NCBI GenBank assembly: GCA_947483075.1
Contig: CANKLE010000004.1
Span: 1 to 64,000 of the forward strand
Direction: 5' to 3'
Source: Flavobacteriaceae bacterium
GTDB taxonomy: Bacteria > Bacteroidota > Bacteroidia > Flavobacteriales > Flavobacteriaceae
DNA length: 64,000 nucleotides
This document shows positions 35,427 through 41,867 of the stretch, piece by piece (the first letter of the stretch is position 1; each line of letters opens with the position of its first letter). Under the pieces are notes generated by a model. The model saw nothing but the letters and a program-made list of their open reading frames with translations, did no database searches and was not told where the DNA came from. Made by a program: the position numbers and the translations under genes.

Positions 35427-35939
35427 TTGTTGACTAATTGCTGTTGTTATTTGTTCTGGACTTAAATGATCTACAGCAATTACAAGATTGGCTTGGTTGT
35501 AATAGTAACTGCGTTCAAACAGTTGTTTGGCTATAAAATCTTCGAGTGATTCATCAGCGATGTGCATAAGTAGCGGCCGTTTTTCGGGCTCCTGTGCTAC
35601 TCGATGCAACAATGTTTCAATTGAAGCTTTCAGATAGATCGCGCTACAATCTGCCCGTTGATACACCAAATGATTATTGGCATAACAGGGGGTGCCTCCT
35701 CCCAAACTGAGTACAAAATTGGATTGAGTTTCTACAATTTCTTTGAGCAATTGGTGTTCGAGTTTTCTGAAATACAGTTCGCCGTTTGCTGCAAAAATCT
35801 CCGGTATAGATTTTCCTTCGTTTTTGGTGATAATTTGATCTAAATCTAAGAAGTTTTTGGCTGTTTTTTGAGCCAATAACAGACCAATTGTAGACTTACC
35901 AGCGCCCATATATCCCACTAAAATTAATTTGTCACACAT
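35418..35939 (-). CDS. aroK: Shikimate kinase
   Basis: Phosphorylates shikimate at O3 in aromatic amino acid synthesis. The 173 residues include Walker A GYMGAGKSTIG (8-18), the substrate Asp in LDLDQ, Arg in FRKLEHQLL, SLGGGTP, and the lid/adenine region EKRPLL. All key residues are present. It is transcribed toward the phosphoribosyltransferase gene. Confidence 0.95.
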   Translation of the reverse strand: MCDKLILVGYMGAGKSTIGLLLAQKTAKNFLDLDQIITKNEGKSIPEIFAANGELYFRKLEHQLLKEIVETQSNFVLSLGGGTPCYANNHLVYQRADCSAIYLKASIETLLHRVAQEPEKRPLLMHIADESLEDFIAKQLFERSYYYNQANLVIAVDHLSPEQITTAISQQLA

Positions 35940-36007
35940 GGTAAATGCTTATACTATAAGGGCTTGAATTGAATTTGATGAAAAAGGTAAATTTAAAACA
36001 AATTTGC

Positions 36008-36039
36008 TTTGAAAAATAAATAATAAGCCCTTATATTTG
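36008..36039 (+). promoter_or_regulatory. tRNA operon promoter
   Basis: -33 TTTG (36008-36011), a 20-base spacer, and -7 TATATTTG (36032-36039), followed by CACCCGCG. This is the best Bacteroidota-type promoter in the window and lies 25 bases before the first tRNA-Lys. Confidence 0.8.
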
Positions 36040-36064
36040 CACCCGCGTTGAAGAAATGCTTTTT

Positions 36065-36137
36065 GACTTGATAGCTCAGTTGGTAGAGCACATCACTTTT
36101 AATGATGGGGTCCTGGGTTCGAGCCCCAGTCAGGTCA
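36065..36137 (+). tRNA. tRNA-Lys (anticodon TTT), copy 1
   Basis: 73 bases. Acceptor stem GACTTGA pairs with TCAGGTC, discriminator A. Anticodon stem CATCA/TGATG with loop CTTTTAA gives anticodon TTT. T arm CTGGG-TTCGAGC-CCCAG. No CCA is encoded. Confidence 0.98.
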
Positions 36138-36162
36138 CTAAATTTCTTATTCTTCAAGGCAC

Positions 36163-36235
36163 GACTTGATAGCTCAGTTGGTAGAGCACATCACTTTTAA
36201 TGATGGGGTCCTGGGTTCGAGCCCCAGTCAGGTCA
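36163..36235 (+). tRNA. tRNA-Lys (anticodon TTT), copy 2
   Basis: Identical in all 73 bases to the copy at 36065, 25 bases downstream of it, so a recent tandem duplication or one kept identical by gene conversion. Confidence 0.98.
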
Positions 36236-36271
36236 CTAGTAAGTCGTTCCTATGTGAATGGCTTTTTTTTT

Positions 36272-36355
36272 GGCCACGTGGAGAAATTGGTAGACTTGCC
36301 ATCTTGAGGGGGTGGTGCTCGTAAGGGCGTGTGGGTTCGAATCCCATCGTGGTCA
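36272..36355 (+). tRNA. tRNA-Leu (anticodon GAG)
   Basis: 84 bases with a class II long variable arm. Acceptor GGCCACG pairs with CGTGGTC (one G-T). Anticodon stem CCATC/GGTGG with loop TTGAGGG gives GAG. T arm GTGGG/CCCAT. No CCA is encoded. Confidence 0.95.
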
Positions 36356-36360
36356 CGAAT

Positions 36361-36427
36361 AAAAAGAAAAGTCCAAACTAACTAATCAAGCTTGCTTGAA
36401 ATTAGTTAGTTTGGGCTTTTCTTTTTT
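36361..36427 (+). terminator. tRNA operon terminator
   Basis: A very long hairpin: AAGTCCAAACTAACTAAT pairs with ATTAGTTAGTTTGGGCTT, with a second small hairpin (TCAAGC/GCTTGA) at its tip, followed by TTTTCTTTTTT. Confidence 0.9.
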
Positions 36428-36544
36428 CAAAGCGGAGCTTTGAGGGATGGACGAAGTCAATCCTTATTCAAATTAAAACTTTCTGGATAGACGAAGTCAA
36501 TCCTTATTCAAATTAGAACTTTCTTGGATGGACGAAGTCAATCC
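36427..36544. repeat. Three tandem GACGAAGTC palindromes
   Basis: The 19-base hairpin GGATGGACGAAGTCAATCC occurs at 36445, 36485 (one change) and 36526, at 40-41 base spacing. The spacers between them are nearly identical (TTATTCAAATTAAAACTTTCT type), so whole units were duplicated. A preceding TCAAAGC-GGA-GCTTTGA hairpin (36427-36443) may be part of the element. The same 14-base core is in the hairpin at 30626. No gene is present. Confidence 0.85.
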
Positions 36545-36551
36545 TAGGGCA

Positions 36552-36588
36552 CAAAAAAAACAACCTCTACTGGGTTGCTTTTTTTTAT
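36552..36588 (-). terminator. Terminator for the T9SS gene at 36603
   Basis: AAAAACAACC pairs with GGTTGCTTTTT; on the minus strand a T run follows. Confidence 0.75.
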
Positions 36589-36602
36589 TTTATACAGATA
36601 CT

Positions 36603-37427
36603 TTATTGTTTCACCACCTTGAAAGTAAATCTACTTCCTTGACTTTGCAAAACAACTACGTAGGTTCCTGTTGCCAAATTAGGTAAACCAACTGTCGCTT
36701 TTGACAAGCCTATAGCGTTGGTGAAAAGTGATTTACCCGTTAAATCAAACAATTGGATTTGATCAATTGTAGTTGCATTATGCAACTCCAATTGTGAAGC
36801 ATCCGCATCAAAATAATAACTAAAATCAGCAAAGGTATAATTGGCCGTAGCCAAGGCACTCAAGGTTACGGTAACCGGAAGGCGTTCTTTGCTTTCGATT
36901 CCATTTACCGTTTGCGAGGCATAGTAGGTAGTTCCATTCACTAAGGGTGTACTCAGCGGCAAAGGCATTTCGGTAACCGATCTACCTGCAGTGGGATTGG
37001 CGTACCATAAAATATTTTGTCCACTCACTACCAAATTTGCCAAAGTAGAATTGAAGGGTAAGCTTTGCATTAATGGGGCAACTGGAGGCAATGGGGTAAC
37101 GGTTACCAAACACACAGCCGTACTGCACAAGATTGTTCCTGGAATACAAATCGTATAGGAAATAGCAAAACACATCGGATCGAGATTTGGTTGTACAGAC
37201 ACCTCCCCCGAAGCGCTCAAAGTAATTGGCCCAGCTAATATCGGATTTGAAACATAAACCGCCGGACTGTTTAAATTGTCATTGGTCAATACATTGCCAA
37301 CAACCAAAGGCACTGAACTTGAACTCACAACAAATTCATCATTCACTGCCGAAAATTGCGCTACAGCAGGCAAAATACTGCCGAAAAATGCAACTATAAG
37401 TACTGTTTTAAAAACTATTTTATTCAT
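36603..37427 (-). CDS. Secreted protein with T9SS type A sorting domain
   Basis: A protein of 274 residues (start at MNKIVFKTVLIVAFFGS, giving a good signal peptide ending AVAQ; seven more residues are possible to 37448). The N-terminal half has a tandem Ig-like region typical of gliding-motility-type surface proteins (VVGNVLTNDNLN, then a Cys-containing part CFAISYTICIPGTILCSTAVC), followed by an Ig-like domain with the NGTTYYASQTVNGIES pattern. The last about 75 residues form a T9SS type A sorting domain (IQLFDLTGKSL, NLATGTYVVVLQS, FKVVKQ). No catalytic motif; the role is unknown. Confidence 0.82.
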   Translation of the reverse strand: MNKIVFKTVLIVAFFGSILPAVAQFSAVNDEFVVSSSSVPLVVGNVLTNDNLNSPAVYVSNPILAGPITLSASGEVSVQPNLDPMCFAISYTICIPGTILCSTAVCLVTVTPLPPVAPLMQSLPFNSTLANLVVSGQNILWYANPTAGRSVTEMPLPLSTPLVNGTTYYASQTVNGIESKERLPVTVTLSALATANYTFADFSYYFDADASQLELHNATTIDQIQLFDLTGKSLFTNAIGLSKATVGLPNLATGTYVVVLQSQGSRFTFKVVKQ

Positions 37428-37461
37428 GAGGTCTTGGTTTTTTATCAAGTCAAATGTAGTA

Positions 37462-37485
37462 AAAACTAAATTGTTGAATAGTTTT
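37462..37485. promoter_or_regulatory. Inverted repeat upstream of the carotenoid operon
   Basis: AAAACTA (37462-37468) and TAGTTTT (37479-37485), a perfect 7-base inverted repeat with a 10-base spacer, lie about 34 bases before the -7 box of the regulator gene. It could be an operator, for example for the CarH-like protein, but the arms are AT-rich and the evidence is weak. Confidence 0.3.
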
Positions 37486-37518
37486 CAAAATAAAAAACTT
37501 GAGCAAGCAATTTTTGTG

Positions 37519-37526
37519 TATTTTTG
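37519..37526 (+). promoter_or_regulatory. Carotenoid operon promoter (-7 box)
   Basis: TATTTTTG matches TAnnTTTG; transcription would start near 37533. This excludes an upstream start codon at 37524 for the regulator and supports the ATG at 37548. Confidence 0.65.
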
Positions 37527-37547
37527 TTTAGCTTTTTAAAAAAATAT

Positions 37548-38444
37548 ATGAACAATATTAAAAACGTTTTTAGTATAAAAGATTTAGAAAATCTGTCGGG
37601 CATCAAAGCGCATACCATACGTATATGGGAAAAACGTTATGCAGTTTTAGAGCCCATGCGCACCGAAACCAATATTCGCTTGTATGACCTCGCAAGTTTA
37701 CAAAAGCTACTCAACATTACTTTGCTGCACAATCACGGCTATAAAATATCCAAGATTTCAAAATTTCCAACCGATAAAATCCCCCAATTGGTTAGTGAAA
37801 TTGTCTCCTCAAAAAGCGCTAAAAATCACGCCATTAGCTCGTTCAAAATGGCCATGATGAATTTTGACCATAGTTTATTTTTCAATACCTACAACAAACT
37901 CTTGGCCGAAAAATCCTTTCGGGAAGTGTTTTATGAAGTGTTTATTCCACTCATGGGCGAGCTGGGTTTATTGTGGCAGACCAACACCATTACTCCTGCT
38001 CACGAACACTTTATCAGCTACCTCATCAAACAAAAATTATTGATCAATACAGAAAAAGTACAAGTGGCACAACCCACGCGTACCGACAAAGTATTCGTCT
38101 TGTATTTGCCGCTCAACGAGGTGCACGAATTGGGCATTATGTACCTGAACTACGAAATATTAGCTGCCGGATATAAAACAATCTATTTGGGAGAAAGTGT
38201 GCCCACAGATAGTTTGAAGGATGTAAAAAAATACTTTGACAACATCGTTTTTGTTTCCTACATGACCGTGCAGCCCGACAAGGACCACATCAATTCCTAC
38301 ATCAAAGAAATCAAAAAAGAACTAATCGACGAGACTACCGAATTGTGGTGCATCGGACGCATGGTAGAACACATTGAGTATACTAATTTCACGAGCTCAA
38401 TCAAGAAATTCGAATCTATTTTTGATCTGGTAAACGAAATCTAG
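37548..38444 (+). CDS. CarH/LitR-like MerR regulator with cobalamin-binding domain
   Basis: A 298-residue regulator. Residues 8-75 form a MerR winged helix (FSIKDLENLSGIKAHTIRIW, NIRLYDLASLQKL). Residues 90-170 are a four-helix bundle with the Wx9EH motif of B12 photoreceptors: Trp 143, Glu 153, His 154. Residues 180-298 are a Rossmann-like cobalamin domain with ExHxxG (Glu 191, His 193), where the His would be the lower cobalt ligand. The residue after the Trp is Gln 144, where Thermus CarH has the His that binds cobalt after light exposure. The later SxL and GG parts of the B12 signature are weak (VSYM, CIGRM). In CarH, adenosylcobalamin in the dark makes a DNA-binding tetramer that represses carotenoid genes and light breaks it. 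The stop lies 5 bases before crtI, so it heads its own target operon and is probably autoregulated. Confidence 0.88.
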   Translation: MNNIKNVFSIKDLENLSGIKAHTIRIWEKRYAVLEPMRTETNIRLYDLASLQKLLNITLLHNHGYKISKISKFPTDKIPQLVSEIVSSKSAKNHAISSFKMAMMNFDHSLFFNTYNKLLAEKSFREVFYEVFIPLMGELGLLWQTNTITPAHEHFISYLIKQKLLINTEKVQVAQPTRTDKVFVLYLPLNEVHELGIMYLNYEILAAGYKTIYLGESVPTDSLKDVKKYFDNIVFVSYMTVQPDKDHINSYIKEIKKELIDETTELWCIGRMVEHIEYTNFTSSIKKFESIFDLVNEI

Positions 38445-38449
38445 GCCGA

Positions 38450-39910
38450 ATGAAAAAAAACATCGCTATTATAGGATCTGGATTTTCAGCTCTGTCGGCT
38501 TCCTGTTATCTGGCTCAGGCGGGACACCAAGTAACCCTATACGAAAAAAATGAAACCATAGGCGGACGCGCTCGTCAACTTAAACGAGACGGCTTTACCT
38601 TTGATATTGGCCCAACCTGGTATTGGATGCCCGATGTCTTTGAACGTTTTTTTGCCGATTTTAACAAAAAACCAAGTGATTACTACAGTTTAGAAAAACT
38701 TTCTCCTGCTTATCAGGTGTATTTTGGCATACATGATTTTGTAACCATTTCTGATAACCTTGAGTCAATTTGCGACACTTTTGAAAGCATAGAACCAGGC
38801 AGTGCGCAAGAATTAAGAAAATTTATGGCGGAGGCAAAATCCAATTACGACATCGCCATCAAAGATTTGGTCTACAATCCGGGAGTTTCTCCGATGGAAT
38901 TAATTACGCTAGAAACTGCCAAAAAAGTGGGGCAATTTTTTAGCAACATTCGCCGAGATGTGCGCAAGCGATTCAAGCACACCAAATTGATACAAATTTT
39001 GGAATTTCCTGTTTTGTTTTTGGGTGCCAAACCCTCAGACACCCCCTCTTTTTATAGCTTTATGAATTACGCCGATTTTGGCTTGGGCACCTGGCATCCT
39101 AAAAATGGAATGTACAGCGTGATTTTGGCCATGGAATCGTTGGCCAAATCATTGGGCGTAACGATTCAAACCTCGGCCAATGTATCCAAAATTGAAGTAG
39201 CCGATAAAAAAGCGACTGGACTTGTGGTAAACGGAGCGTTTATATCAGCCGATGTCGTTTTGAGTGGCGCCGATTACCATCATTCAGAAACCTTATTGGA
39301 TGAAAATAATCGAGGGTATTCCGAAAAATTCTGGTCCAAGCAAACCTTTGCACCTTCCTCACTTCTATTTTATGTGGGAATTGATAAAAAAGTAGCAAAT
39401 GTAGAACATCATTCTTTGTTTTTTGATGTCGATTTTGATGCACACGCACACAGCATCTACGATGATCCAAAATGGCCCGAAAACCCATTATTTTACGCAA
39501 GCTTTCCTTCTAAAACCGATGAAAATTCTGCCCCTGCAGGCAAAGAAGCGGCCATTTTTTTAATTCCGTTAGCACCCGGATTAGAAGACACTGAGGTGTT
39601 GCGTGAAACTTATTTTGAAAAAATACTGACGCGTTTAGAATTACTAACCGGTCAAGAATTAAAAAATAATATTATATTTAAAAATTCTTTTTGTGTAACT
39701 GATTTTATTACGGAATACAATTCCTATAAAGGGAATGCTTATGGATTGGCCAATACATTGTTGCAAACCGCTTTTTTACGTCCAAAATTAAAAAGCAAAA
39801 AGGTGCAAAATTTATATTTCACCGGTCAATTGACAGTGCCTGGTCCTGGAGTCCCTCCTGCCTTGATTTCTGGAAAATTAGTAGCTGAATTGATCGAAAA
39901 AAATTGTTAA
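38450..39910 (+). CDS. crtI: Phytoene desaturase
   Basis: Converts colourless phytoene to lycopene by successive desaturations, using FAD. The 486 residues begin with the dinucleotide-binding motif IIGSGFSALSASCYLAQAG and the conserved IGGRARQL. GPTWYWMPDVFERFF follows, and the C-terminal carotenoid oxidase signature GAYFTGQ-like segment is seen as LYFTGQLTVPGPGVPPALISG. It starts 5 bases after the regulator and ends 20 bases before crtB. Confidence 0.95.
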   Translation: MKKNIAIIGSGFSALSASCYLAQAGHQVTLYEKNETIGGRARQLKRDGFTFDIGPTWYWMPDVFERFFADFNKKPSDYYSLEKLSPAYQVYFGIHDFVTISDNLESICDTFESIEPGSAQELRKFMAEAKSNYDIAIKDLVYNPGVSPMELITLETAKKVGQFFSNIRRDVRKRFKHTKLIQILEFPVLFLGAKPSDTPSFYSFMNYADFGLGTWHPKNGMYSVILAMESLAKSLGVTIQTSANVSKIEVADKKATGLVVNGAFISADVVLSGADYHHSETLLDENNRGYSEKFWSKQTFAPSSLLFYVGIDKKVANVEHHSLFFDVDFDAHAHSIYDDPKWPENPLFYASFPSKTDENSAPAGKEAAIFLIPLAPGLEDTEVLRETYFEKILTRLELLTGQELKNNIIFKNSFCVTDFITEYNSYKGNAYGLANTLLQTAFLRPKLKSKKVQNLYFTGQLTVPGPGVPPALISGKLVAELIEKNC

Positions 39911-39930
39911 ACTAAGATTTTCCCCCTTTT

Positions 39931-40770
39931 ATGAAATCTATTTTTGATACCCTTTCTTTTGAATGCAGCAAAAGAGTTACCCAAACCTACAGCACCTCCT
40001 TTTCCTCGGCGGTAAAAATGTTGGCGCCAAGTATTCGTCAGGATATCTATAATATTTATGGATTTGTTCGTTTTGCTGATGAGATTGTAGATAGTTTTCA
40101 CGATTACCCTAAAGCAACCTTATTTGAACTTTTTGAAATCGATTTGGCCAATGCCTTAACGCATAAAATCAGTTTAAACCCCATCTTAAATGCCTTTCAA
40201 CATACGGTTCACCAATACAATATTCCGCACGAATTGATTGCTGCCTTTATGAAAAGCATGAAGTTAGACCTATCAAAAACAGTCTACGAAACCGAAGAAG
40301 AATACCAAGATTACATTTATGGATCTGCCGATGTGGTGGGTTTAATGTGCCTAAAAGTATTTGTAAAGGGCGATCTTGCGGCCTACGACCAACTCAAAGA
40401 TAGCGCCATGCGTTTGGGATCGGCTTTTCAGAAAGTAAATTTCTTGCGGGACTTGAAAGACGACCACGAAGTATTGAGCCGAACCTATTTCCCAAATACC
40501 GATTTGAATCGCTTAGACGAGCAAGCCAAAGCCAAAATTATCAAAGAAATTGAAGCTGATTTTGCTGCGGGCTACGAAGGGATAATAAACCTGCCGTTTG
40601 AAGCCAAGTTTGGGGTGTATACGGCCTTTATTTACTATAAAAAATTACTTCATAAATTGAATAAAACGCCTTCAGCCGAACTCAAAAATACCCGTATTCG
40701 GGTGTCCGATTACCAAAAAATTGGGCTGTTTGCGCGTTGTTATTTTACCTATAAATTAAACATCATTTAA
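39931..40770 (+). CDS. crtB: Phytoene synthase
   Basis: Joins two geranylgeranyl diphosphates into phytoene, the first committed step of carotenoid synthesis. The 279 residues contain the first Asp-rich motif in RFADEIVDSF (about 47-56), YGSADVVGLMCLKVF, and the second in VNFLRDLKDDHE. The N-terminus SKRVTQTYSTSFSSAVKML is typical. It is the third gene of the operon, 3 bases before crtZ. Confidence 0.95.
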   Translation: MKSIFDTLSFECSKRVTQTYSTSFSSAVKMLAPSIRQDIYNIYGFVRFADEIVDSFHDYPKATLFELFEIDLANALTHKISLNPILNAFQHTVHQYNIPHELIAAFMKSMKLDLSKTVYETEEEYQDYIYGSADVVGLMCLKVFVKGDLAAYDQLKDSAMRLGSAFQKVNFLRDLKDDHEVLSRTYFPNTDLNRLDEQAKAKIIKEIEADFAAGYEGIINLPFEAKFGVYTAFIYYKKLLHKLNKTPSAELKNTRIRVSDYQKIGLFARCYFTYKLNII

Positions 40771-40773
40771 GTT

Positions 40774-41217
40774 ATGTTACTCTATCTTGCTGTATTCTTG
40801 ATCACTTTTTTTTGTATGGAATTTATGGCTTGGTTTAGCCACAAATACATCATGCACGGTTTTTTGTGGGTATTGCATGCCGATCACCACAAGAAAGACC
40901 ACGATTCGTGGTTTGAGCGCAACGATGCTTTTTTTATTTTTTATGCGGTGGTGAGTATGGGATTTTTTGTGTTGTGGCAACAACATATTTTAGATGTTGG
41001 CTTAGCTATAGGCTTGGGCATTTTTGCCTACGGCTGGACTTATTTTTTGGTGCATGACATTTTTATTCACCAACGCTTCAAATTGTTTAGAAATGCAAAT
41101 GGCAAATACGCCAAAGCCGTGCGCAGAGCACATAAAATGCACCACAAACACGTCGGTAAAGAACAGGGAGAATGTTTTGGAATGTTGTGGGTTCCAATGA
41201 AGTACTTTAAAAACTAA
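40774..41217 (+). CDS. crtZ: Beta-carotene hydroxylase, CrtZ type
   Basis: A 147-residue membrane di-iron hydroxylase that adds 3-hydroxyl groups to beta-ionone rings, giving zeaxanthin from beta-carotene. All four His clusters are present: HKYIMH, HADHH, HDIFIH and HKMHH. Three or four hydrophobic segments are seen. It is the last gene of the operon. Its substrate needs a lycopene cyclase (crtY), which is not in the window. Confidence 0.93.
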   Translation: MLLYLAVFLITFFCMEFMAWFSHKYIMHGFLWVLHADHHKKDHDSWFERNDAFFIFYAVVSMGFFVLWQQHILDVGLAIGLGIFAYGWTYFLVHDIFIHQRFKLFRNANGKYAKAVRRAHKMHHKHVGKEQGECFGMLWVPMKYFKN

Positions 41218-41220
41218 AGT

Positions 41221-41751
41221 TTATTTTTTTTGCAATTGAACCGCTTTTTGTATAGCCGCTTTACCCGGTAATTTCAGGCGTTCGCTCAAAAAAGCTACTT
41301 CATTCAAATCAATCAATCCGGTAAGCGAAAACACAACCGTTTCCTCGTTGGCTGCTCCTTCTACAAATAAAAGCATTTCGGTTAATTCGGTTGCACTTGT
41401 GCCTGGTTTCACAAACAAACTTATTTGGTTTCCGCTGTCTGTTATTTTTGACATTGCTGCCAAGTTGGTTGCTGAAACATACTCACCAACAGCCGTTTTC
41501 ATTTGTAGAGCGGTACTTTTATCGACCGTGGCATACAATTTTAGTTGGTCCAATTTTTGCAGCAAAGAGAGGTAATGGGCGGCCTCTTTATCTGAATCAT
41601 CCATTTTGACCTTGGCCATCAGCTCAAACATTTTTTGATTGACAACCACCGATTTTACCTGATCCATAGCTTCAAAAGCATCCAATTGCTTTTGAGCATG
41701 TACACCAAAATAAAAACTAAAACTGAGTAATACTAAAACGATTTTTTTCAT
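41221..41751 (-). CDS. DUF4252 family exported protein
   Basis: A protein of about 176 residues (start at MKKIVLVLLSF; an in-frame ATG lies five codons upstream at 41766). A signal peptide ends near VHAQ. The remainder matches the DUF4252 pattern of Bacteroidota: a helical first part (LLQKLDQLKLYATVD) and a region with SLFVKPGTSATELTEMLLFVEG and VVFSLTGLIDLNEVAFLSE. Family function unknown. It converges on crtZ with 3 bases between the stop codons, so it is unlikely to belong to the carotenoid operon. Confidence 0.82.
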   Translation of the reverse strand: MKKIVLVLLSFSFYFGVHAQKQLDAFEAMDQVKSVVVNQKMFELMAKVKMDDSDKEAAHYLSLLQKLDQLKLYATVDKSTALQMKTAVGEYVSATNLAAMSKITDSGNQISLFVKPGTSATELTEMLLFVEGAANEETVVFSLTGLIDLNEVAFLSERLKLPGKAAIQKAVQLQKK

Positions 41752-41867
41752 AGCTACCGATTTCAATCTTTCTAGCTTGTAGAAATGACTATACTGTGTA
41801 GCGAAATTAAGGCTTATTTGTTAAGATAATGCGCATTAACTAAATTTTAATAAGGGAAAGAATTGGG

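Noticed and set aside
36445-36544. A minimal CRISPR array
   Set aside because: The spacers are nearly identical to each other, the repeats are short self-complementary hairpins, and there are no cas genes.
37524-37547. Earlier start for the MerR regulator
   Set aside because: The upstream ATG-like start lies inside the -7 promoter element.
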